64,000 nt of DNA from Zingiber officinale (lineage: Eukaryota > Streptophyta > Magnoliopsida > Zingiberales > Zingiberaceae). A program made the translations under genes and the position numbers. The notes beneath the pieces were generated by a model, which had not been told where the DNA came from, ran no database searches, and saw only the letters and a program-made list of their open reading frames with translations. Shown here one piece after another: positions 56,809-64,000 of the stretch (the stretch's first letter is position 1; each line of letters begins with the position of its first letter). The stretch is from contig NC_056002.1 in the NCBI RefSeq assembly GCF_018446385.1, forward strand, positions 6,435,474-6,499,473, written 5' to 3'.

Positions 56809-58528
56809 TGATCCCGTCCGGAAGCTGAGTTGGATGAAGGCGGGTCTCGATGTACTGGAAGTTGATGGAAAGTCGCCGAGGCGTCGGATCTACTTGGCAC
56901 CCCCTGGAAAGGTTCACACGGGTGGCTGACGAAGGGAGATGATCAGGACGATGACACTGCGGCCCTGCGCACACTCAGATGAGCCCCCGAGTCGTTAGAG
57001 ACCAGAAACCAGGAAAAAAATCCTCTGGTCAGACCCTCCAACGCTCAAATCAGGTACTTTTTTCCTCAGAAAACACAGAGAAATGACGAAAAGTAAAGAC
57101 TAGTGAGAAACGACGAGTGAGCGTACCTGCGTAAGGGATAAAGTCTCCCTTTTTATACTACAACGGAAATTTCTTGGTCTGACGGGTGTCAGAGAATGTC
57201 GGCGTCAGGCTTTGTCTGGCGGTGAATGACACGTGACACCTTCTTATAGGCTGGCGATGGAATCAAAAGGGGTAATGAGCCCCGACTGTTCGCATATTCC
57301 CTGACACACTGATTATTCTCTGGCATTCTCTAACAGGCAGCTGTGATTTCCTGACTTGTTTGTCCTGTAGTGCCTGGATGCTAGGTCTATACTCCGCGGT
57401 CTGTATTCCAACCTGTTTCTGTATGCTGTTATCCATAACTTATACGTTCCGACCTGTACGCCAGATCTGTATCCTGGCCTGCATCTGTCTAGTGTTCTCC
57501 ATGGTTTGTACGTCCCGACCTGCACGCCCAGGTCTGTATCCCGTCCTGCCTCTGCCCGCTATTCTCCATGGTTTGTTTGTTCCAACCTGCACCCCCAGGT
57601 CTGTATCCCGACCTGCCTCTGTGGTTATCCAAGGCTTGTCCGTTCGGACCTGCACGACCCGATCTATATCCCGACCTGCCTCTGTGGTTATCTATGGCTT
57701 GTCCGTTCCGCCCTGCACGCCCCGGTCTGTATCCCGACCTGCCTCTGTGGTTATCCATGGTTTGTCCGTTTCGACCTGCACGCCCAGGTCTGTATCCCGA
57801 CCTGCCTCTGTGGTTATCCATGGCTTGTCCGTTCTGACCTGCACGCCCAGGTCTGTATCCCGACCTGCCTCTGTGGTTATCCATGGCTTGTCCGTTCCGA
57901 CCTGCACGTCCAGGACTGTATCCCGACCTGCCTCTGTGGTTATCCATGGCTTGTCCGTTCTGACCTGCACGCCCAGGTCTGTATCCCGACCTGCCTCTGT
58001 GGTTATCCATGGCTTGTCTGTTCCGACATGTACGCCCAGGTTGTTCTACACAAGGGGCCTTATTTCCTTTACCTTTACTTGGCTTGTGGGCTCAGTCCTC
58101 AGCTGTACTTGGTCCGAGGGCCCGGTCCTTGACCACTATCGGGGCCGGCACTTGTCCGACCTATAATCCTATCCTTTGACCGCCCCGTCTGACCGGCCCG
58201 TCAGCTGAGACTTTGACCCCGTCCACGTAAGTTTGACTTCTGACCAGCCACGGAGGTTGGACTTCTGACCTCCACGTAAGCTTGACTTCTGACCAACCAC
58301 GAAGGTTGAACTTCTGACCAGCCATGGAGGCTGGACTTCTGACCAGCCATGGAGGCTGGACTTCTGACCTCCACGTAAGCCTAACTTCTAACCTCTACGT
58401 AAGCTTGACTTCTGACCAGCCACGGAGGCTTGACTTATGACTTCCACGTAAGCTTGACTTCTGACCATCTTGTGGTCCTGACTACTAACCACATCATCTC
58501 ACTGACCCCACGAACATGCACCGTATCA
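56809..58528 (-). mobile_element. Gypsy 3' LTR, 1720 bp, with polypurine tract
   Basis: Minus orientation: TGATACGGTGCATGTTCG to CCGGACGGGATCA, the same family as the solo LTR at 4.3-5.6 kb but longer by repeat expansion. The flanks (ACATC and CAAGC) do not match, so it is not a solo LTR. The minus strand just before it, CTTGAGGGGGAGGCTTG (58,529-58,545), is a polypurine tract, making this the 3' LTR of an element whose interior lies to the right. A stretch of GACTTCTGACC(A/T) repeats lies at 58,230-58,470. Confidence 0.8.
57440..58030 (+). repeat. 63-bp minisatellite in the Gypsy LTR, about nine units
   Basis: Unit contains CTGTATCCCGACCTGCCTCT and GGCTTGTCCGTTCCGACCTG, repeated at exactly 63 bp in the clearest part (for example 57,801 and 57,864). 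Because 63 is divisible by 3, several frames stay open. Confidence 0.9.
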
Positions 58529-58689
58529 CAAGCCTCCCCCTCAAGTCTAGTCGAAGGAGGCTCTAGTCCGACTGACTAGACCCAAGTCCTTTTGTTACCT
58601 GAGCTGGTTCCCGCGTCCCCCGCCGACCTGTCTTCCATCTGTCTTCTGCAGAATTTCTCGCCGTCCTAGGAGATGAACGGGCTCCTTCT

Positions 58690-59343
58690 ATGTGCATGTT
58701 GACTCCTCAACTTCCGAGCGTACTCTTTTCCCATGAATGTCACATGGTTCTCCAAGCATCAACTCAAATTCTGAGGAAATCCCTTCACCTTCTCCTTCCT
58801 TATAAAAGGTTTGAGCATCTAATACCTCAAGTTATCCTCTTGCTAATATGGTATCTTGTCTCCATGGAACCTACAACAGAACCTAGCGAACTTGCTTCTT
58901 TACTTCGACAAACTTCCCATCTGCTGGAGTTATCGGCCCAGAAAGAGGAAGCCTCGCTTCAGCAAATTGCCGCTCTGACGGAGTTACTGGCTCAAAAATA
59001 AGAAAGCCTGCTAGAGATGACTGCGAGCAGAGATCTTTAAGCGTCCCTTACACATGAAATGGAAAGCCTCTGGCTGGCCGCCAAATCCAGGACCCAGGCC
59101 GAAGTTGCTCTCAAGCTAAACGCTCAATCCAACTTCCAGAGCCAAGTTCACTATATTATCTATTTGAAGATGAAACATGAGGATGAGGTGGCTCTCCTGA
59201 AAGAGGAAGGACGAATCAAAGACGAGACTATTGGGCAACTGAAGCCCGCTATCGATTTTATTAAAGAAGATTTGACTAAAGCTCAAGCTCATCTGACTAG
59301 GAAGGATCCAGCCTCTGGATCTAGCAGCCATGTAAACCCTTAA
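58690..59343 (+). pseudogene. Antisense accessory gene fragment (coiled-coil), next to the Gypsy 3' LTR
   Basis: Plus-strand frames, opposite to the element's direction, encode a coiled-coil-rich protein: ELASLLRQTSHLLELSAQKEE, then (after stops near 59,000 and 59,040) MESLWLAAKSRTQAEVALKL and KHEDEVALLKEEGRIKDETI. Antisense accessory reading frames between pol and the 3' LTR are known from Tat-type Gypsy elements such as Grande. Here it lacks the N-terminal domain found at 61.4 kb. Function unknown. Confidence 0.6.
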
Positions 59344-59345
59344 AA

Positions 59346-59699
59346 AATGTATCCCTGATTGATGGAATAAAACCTATTTCTTGCATTCTACTCATGGAGT
59401 AGCCCCACACCCCATTGCTCGGGTAACATTATGTTTCTATAAAACACCTACGTTTTTCTAATATTTCTAACAAACATAAGAAAGATAACTTGCTTACCCC
59501 ATCTTCTCTTTACCTCATAACATATGAGCCCTTGGCCAGGGCAATTGAGACATTGGAGGATGTGCCTGCGAAATTTCATATTTAGCAAAAATCCTTAAAA
59601 TATGGCTTACTGACCAGTCAGGCATGAGAACTTGGCTTGTTGCATTTTGCTTCGGTGAATATAAGGTGTGTTGACCGAGACAATCATTGCACCGACCGG
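59346..59699. other. Spacer before the minisatellite
   Basis: No gene. Begins with a polyadenylation-like stretch (GGAATAAAACC near 59,361) after the accessory-gene stop. Confidence 0.45.
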
Positions 59700-60716
59700 G
59701 AAGGTCATTGGGCATGAAAACATAGTTCACTTATAACTCGCACTAGGGCGAGAGTCTGGGACCCGACCTGGACAGTCGTTGGGCGTGAGAGCATGCTCAC
59801 TTATAAATCGCACTGGGGCGAGAGTCTGGGACCCGACCTGGACAGTCGTTGGGCGTGAGAGCATGCTCACTTATAACTCGCACTAGGGCGAGAGTCTGGG
59901 ACCCGACCTGGACAGTCGTTGGGCGTGAGAGCATGCTCACTTATAAATCGCACTGGGGCGAGAGTCTGGGACCCGACCTGGACAGTCGTTGGGCGTGAGA
60001 GCATGCTCACTTATAACTCGCACTAGGGCGAGAGTCTGGGACAGCTGACCTGGACGGTCGTTGGGCGTGAGAGCATGCTCACTTATAACTCACACTGGGG
60101 CGAGAGTCTGGGACCCAACCTGGATAGTCGTTGGGCGTGAGAGCATGCTCACTTATAACTCGCACTGGGACAAGAGTCTGGGACAGCCGTCCTGGACGGT
60201 CGTTGGGCGTGAGAGCATGCTCACTTATAACTCACACTGGGGCAAGAGTCTGGGACAGCCGACCTGGAAGGCTCACTTATAACTCGCACTGAGGCGAGAG
60301 TCTGGAGGCGTGAGAGCATGCTCACTTATAACTCGCACTGAGGCGAGAGTCTGGGACCCGACCTGGACGGTCGTTGGGCGTGAGAGCATGCTCACTTATA
60401 ACTCGCACTGAGGCGAGAGTCTGGGGCAGCCGACCTGGACGGTCGTTGGACGTGAGAGCATGCTCACTTATAACTTGCACTGGGACAAGAGTCTGGGACC
60501 CGACCTGGACAGTTGTTGAGCGTGAGAGCATGCTCACTTATAACTCGCATTGAGGCGAGAGTCTGGGACCCAACCTGGACAGTTGTTGAGCGTGAGAGCA
60601 TGCTCACTTATAACTCGCATTGAGGCGAGAGTCTGGGACCCGACCTGGACAGTCGTTGGGCGTGAGAGCATGCTCACTTATAACTCGCACTGAGGCGAGA
60701 GTCTGGGACCCAACCT
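59700..60716 (+). repeat. 70-bp minisatellite, about 14-15 units
   Basis: Unit runs ACCCGACCTGGACAGTCGTT, GGGCGTGAGAGCATGCTCAC, TTATAACTCGCACTGGGGCG, AGAGTCTGGG; exact 70-bp spacing at 59,761, 59,831, 59,901 and 59,971, with diverged or shortened units later (for example near 60,270-60,310). Each has the palindrome GAGCATGCTC. A degenerate unit precedes the array at about 59,620-59,750. Confidence 0.92.
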
Positions 60717-61213
60717 GGGGGTGATTTCCCGACCAGGATAGATGTCACCGACCTGGGGGTGATTTCCCAACCAGGGATTACTTAAAGAGACCGCTTCGAC
60801 TTCATCTGCAGGCAAGAGATATACAGTATCAGATGTATTGTGTAGATAAAAATATTAAAATTTTACTCAACCCTTGAGAAAAGGATGTCTTGTGTCTTTG
60901 CTCGTGGCTTTGCAACATTCAAATTTATTTCCCGCCACTTTTCTTCGCCACTTCCCGAGAAAGTCGCGTGGTGAACGTTTCCGTACACCCGTTTCATCTC
61001 ATGATTTCCTTATCACGTCCATCATTAATACGCTTTTTAGAAGGGTGACACCTGTCCCACGCCTTTATTGCTTACGCCGTATGACACCGTCGATTCCACT
61101 CCTTTTTGTACATGACTTCCCATAAGAGCATGTCGTTCTGTGATCGGACGACACTGTACGCTTTACCCAAAAATATACTTGACTCATCTTCCGATATTCC
61201 CTAGGAAAACTCC

Positions 61214-61222
61214 CTTTATAAG
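61214..61222 (+). promoter_or_regulatory. Putative TATA box of the antisense accessory gene
   Basis: CTTTATAAG, about 170 bp before the ATG at 61,387, followed by a CT-rich leader. It suggests the antisense gene has its own promoter. Confidence 0.4.
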
Positions 61223-61386
61223 CCCTAAAGGCAGTCCACAGTAGTTGCCTTGAGCGTTTCGACTACCTTCGCCTCCTCTTCACTTTGCTGTCTCTGGTGT
61301 TTCAGCCCTTCCCCTTATCGACTCCTTACTCCTGGTGCTCTCTCTCCTTTCGACTGACCTCTTCTTCGACCTTCTTTACCTTGATA

Positions 61387-62622
61387 ATGACGGACGTTAA
61401 GGTCTCCTTTTGGTATTCGTGCTACATTTCTGACATAGATGACCATGACCTGTCTATGATTCGGTCTAACTTGCGGCTTAGTGAGGCTTATGAACTTCGA
61501 GTCCCCACACCCAGCGAACACCCCCGCAAATGCTCCTGAAGTCTTCATAACTGTTTTTAGGGACCAGCTTTTAAGAGGCCTTCGTTTTCCTATACATCCA
61601 TTCATCTCCTCATTGAGCCGCTACTTTGGTATCTGTCCCTCTCAATTTGCTCCCAACTTCTTCAGAGCTGTGTGCGGTACTGTCATTCTATGTCGCATAT
61701 ATTAAATCCCCTTGACCATTCAGATATTTCATCACTTTTATTCCTTCAAATGCTCTGAACCAGGGATATTCATGGTACAGGCTAGACCTGGTTATAAGTT
61801 CTTTTCTGACATGTCCTCTTCCAACAAAGGGTGGAAATATCGATTCTTCTTTGTTAGATGGCCTGCGCCTTTACCCTTGGTCGAGCCGACCCAATGGCAT
61901 TCTGACATTCCTTCCAACCTCCCTGTGCATCAACATCAATCTTCCTACGACGCCGCTTCAGAAAAATTTCAAGGCGTTAGCGTTTGCTTGTCTATATTAC
62001 TGTTGGAAGGTTTTTTGTATTTTTTCGGGCTCAGCCTAGTTCAGGCGGAAATAGGGGCTCCGTTAGGTAAGACCCTGTTTTCCTTCTTGTTATTCTTCGC
62101 TAACTGAGGTTTTTTTTTTTTTACTTCGCAGAAGCTGCCATGCTCCGGGCTTATTCTTCGGATATAAAACGCCAGTCTATTGCTGTTTTGAGAGCCGTAA
62201 GCTTGGAGCTTAAACAGGGCTTGGCAGCTTCCTCCCAGTCGGCCCCTTCTGCCTCACAATCTGCCCCACCTGCGCCAACCCAGGAGGAAGCCTCCTCAGC
62301 TTTTCCCCTGGATGTGGCTCCTGTAGAAGACCCTGCCACATTGGAGTAGGTTGAGGAGGAGCGAGCTGCTTCTCCCCCTCCCGCCAAACGATTACGCAGT
62401 CAGCGCAAAAGGAAGAAAGTTACTCCTGCGCTTCAGGAGTCTCCTCCGCCTCTTCCCTCAGGCTGGCGCTCATTCGCGGCCTCTCACTCTTCAGCGGCCA
62501 AGGCCATTACTCCCGACCGGGAGATTGATCTGGGACCAAAGGTTCCTGCTCTGTCACTCAGAATATCAACCCCGACACCCGGTCGGGCTGTAACTCCCGA
62601 GCAGGCCTCTTTTCCCGCTCAG
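61387..62622 (+). pseudogene. Antisense accessory gene with a gypsy-type transposase-like domain (PF04195-like)
   Basis: Protein of unknown function found in Tat-type Gypsy elements, on the strand opposite to the adjacent 3' LTR. Starts MTDVKVSFWYSCYISDIDDH. After a frameshift near 61,520 the conserved core appears: LRFPIHPFISSLSRYFGICP and then ARPGYKFFSDMSSSNKGWKY followed by FFVRWPAPLPLVEP. A 65-bp GT-AG intron (62,067-62,131) joins IGAPL to EAAMLRAYSSDIKRQ in frame. Next is an Ala/Ser/Pro-rich part and a basic, nuclear-signal-like KRLRSQRKRKK; a TAG at about 62,347 is one transition from CAG. It breaks at 62,625 against a TRIM-like LTR. Damaged, but splicing signals and domain are clear. 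Confidence 0.65.
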
Positions 62623-62625
62623 GCC

Positions 62626-62822
62626 TGTAGGATCGAAAAGAATTTAGATATCTCCACAATAGCATGATATTGTCCACTTTGGGCCTAGGCCCTCATGGCT
62701 TTGCTCTTGGGCTCTCCCCAAAAGGCCTCATGCCAATGGAGATATCTTTTCTCTTATAAACCCATGATCTTTCCCATGTGTTTCCAATATGGGACTATGT
62801 TTGCAACCTTGCAACCCCAACA
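62626..62822 (+). mobile_element. TRIM-like LTR, 197 bp
   Basis: TGTAGGATCGAAAAG to ACCCCAACA, with GATATTGTCCACTTTGGGCC, CTCATGGCTTTGCTCTTGGG and CTTATAAACCCATGATC, a pattern I recognise from short, widely conserved plant miniature retrotransposon LTRs. No 5S-like block, so not Cassandra. Flanks AGGCC and CAAGC do not match. Confidence 0.65.
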
Positions 62823-63500
62823 CAAGCGACGTCGTTCTGCCTCAGAAGCTAGTTTGGACTCGTTCGTCTTCAAAGCTGCTTCCAAGGTCTTTATTTTGTC
62901 AAAAGCTACATGGGAAATGTTGCGGGCAGACTCTGCAGACTCCCCAATCAATCAGAGATAACTTGCTAAGTCCCCGGGGGTCGGGTTGAGGGGATCGCGG
63001 GGAGTTAGCGGCAGCTCCAACTCCTGGAGACGAACCTTTAACACTTCATTCTCCCTCTGCAAGTGAGAGGCGTATTGAATGACACTCAGGTTGGCGGAAC
63101 AGGCCTGCGTTAGATGTAGGAAGAAGGATTATAAGAGATTCTAGCAGAGGAGCCTTGATAAAAGAAAACTTACGGAAACTATCTGGGGAGAAGCTTGATC
63201 CAACCCTTCCATCGGCGGATTGTTCCAAAATTTCCGATTGCCTGATCGCCAGGACGTGGCTAAATCGCCTTGCAGCTGAACCAGGGCAATAGGGGGAGGA
63301 GCCTCTTCAACAGTTTCTTCCGCGGCATCGGGCTCGGTGGAGGAGGGCAGGCGCCAAGAGTCGGTAAAGGCATACTTCTTGGGGATTTTCCTTCTAGATC
63401 GAGAAGTAGAGGCCAGAGCAGCTGCTGGAAGCGAGGCGGATAAAGTTGTGGAACTCCCGGGTTGGTTCGTTACATGAAGAGGGAGTTGCCCGGGAGAGAA
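62823..63500 (-). pseudogene. Second accessory gene fragment, opposite orientation
   Basis: Minus-strand coding signal: KIPKKYAFTDSWRLPSSTEP, EAPPPIALVQLQGDLATSWR and MEGLDQASPQIVS, a 69-bp GT-AG intron (63,105-63,173), then ACSANLSVIQYASHLQRENE, VLKVRLQELELPLTPRDPLN, a stop, and ESARNISHVAFDKIKTLEAA with KLASEAERRRL. This is the C-terminal, coiled-coil half of the same kind of accessory protein as at 61.4 kb and 58.9 kb, but facing it tail to tail. It ends exactly at the TRIM-like LTR on one side and the SIRE-like LTR on the other. Damaged. Confidence 0.55.
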
Positions 63501-63505
63501 GGCCT

Positions 63506-64000
63506 TGTTGGTGCAACCTTAGGTCAAGGTTGACCCGACTCGAGTTGACTTGACTCGAGTTGTATTTTGATGTTTGACTTGGGAAGATTGTTGATGCAAC
63601 CTTAGGTCAAGATTGACCTAGTTGAGTTGCATGTTGATGTTTGACACTCGTGGAAGAGTTGTATTCTTGATGTGAGACAAGAATAGATGGTTGGGAGATT
63701 ATTGGTGCAACCCTAGGTCAAGGTTGACCTGGTTGACTTGAAAAGTCCAAGTATGGAGACTTGGCAAACGGAAAAGTCCAAGCAGGGAGCTTGGCACGCG
63801 AAAAGTCCAAGTATGGAGACTTGGCACTGGAAAAGTCCAAGTACGGAGACTTGGCACGGGGAAAAGTCCAAGCAGGTAGCACGCGGAAAGTCCAAGTATG
63901 GAGACTTGCACGGGAAAGTCCAAACAGGGAGTTTGCAGGAGAAAGTCCCGTGAGTGAAGCCAGGCGGTTGGAGAAAGTCCTGGTGAGAGACAAGGTGGGA
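63506..64000 (+). mobile_element. Start of a Copia-type (SIRE-like) LTR running off the window
   Basis: Begins TGTTGGTGCAACCTTAGG, interrupting the accessory gene. The opening motif recurs at 63,589 and 63,701. From 63,740 about eight 28-36 bp units with AAAAGTCCAAGTATGGAGAC and CTTGGCAC follow; CCAAGTATGGAGACTTGG is a hairpin. The far end and target duplication are outside. Confidence 0.6.

Noticed and set aside
57360-58166. Long open frames (up to 268 residues) resembling a repetitive protein
   Set aside because: They follow a 63-bp tandem repeat in an LTR and are open in several frames on both strands.
59700-60716. 70-bp repeats considered as a CRISPR array
   Set aside because: No variable spacers; the whole 70 bp repeats as a minisatellite.
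62626-62822. Cassandra TRIM
   Set aside because: The 5S rRNA-like promoter block that defines Cassandra LTRs is absent.

Overview
The window is nuclear DNA of a flowering plant, most likely a monocot; Zingiberales is my guess from the plantacyanin protein and retroelement styles, and nothing in the window fixes the species. The reasons are spliced plant genes (plantacyanin, a DUF620 protein, a DUF863-like protein), plant-type Copia and Gypsy LTR retrotransposons, hAT, Harbinger-type and Mutator-like DNA elements, and AT-rich intergenic sequence. I see no bacterial, organellar or rRNA/tRNA genes.

Host genes. Three copies of a small secreted blue-copper protein (plantacyanin) lie on the minus strand at 0.07-0.26, 14.25-14.74 and 27.20-27.68 kb; the first is cut by the window edge inside its intron. 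Each carries about 0.7-1.4 kb of shared upstream DNA, so this is a dispersed tandem triplication. A DUF863-like gene with one small intron is on the plus strand (34.86-35.54 kb). A three-exon DUF620 gene is on the minus strand (48.71-50.57 kb); its second intron needs a GC donor.

Mobile DNA fills most of the rest. Copy 1's flank holds a solo LTR inside a solo LTR (1.65-4.13 kb) and a Gypsy solo LTR (4.29-5.60 kb), each with a perfect 5-bp target duplication; copy 3 shows the uninterrupted sites. A decayed Gypsy element follows (5.8-9.8 kb). Between the plantacyanin copies lie a hAT-type MITE, a 658-bp fold-back element, two Harbinger-type MITEs, a Copia-type solo LTR, Gypsy fragments and two related hAT transposon relics, one complete with an 8-bp target duplication. 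At 36.7-46.4 kb a degenerate Copia element (target duplication TGTTC) was entered by a young, complete, gag-only non-autonomous Copia-type element (39.54-44.34 kb, target duplication AGTAG). At 51.4-56.1 kb another Copia element has its central part inverted in place. From 56.8 kb to the end are a Gypsy 3' LTR with its polypurine tract, antisense accessory genes of the kind known from Tat-type elements, a 70-bp minisatellite, a short TRIM-like LTR at the switch between two opposed accessory genes, and the start of a further LTR.

How it fits together. The recurrent theme is layered insertion into a gene cluster whose paralogous copies serve as natural empty-site controls, so order of events can be read directly: duplication of plantacyanin, then solo LTRs in copy 1 and a MITE in copy 2. 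All boundaries given were found by eye; family names below superfamily level are inferences.
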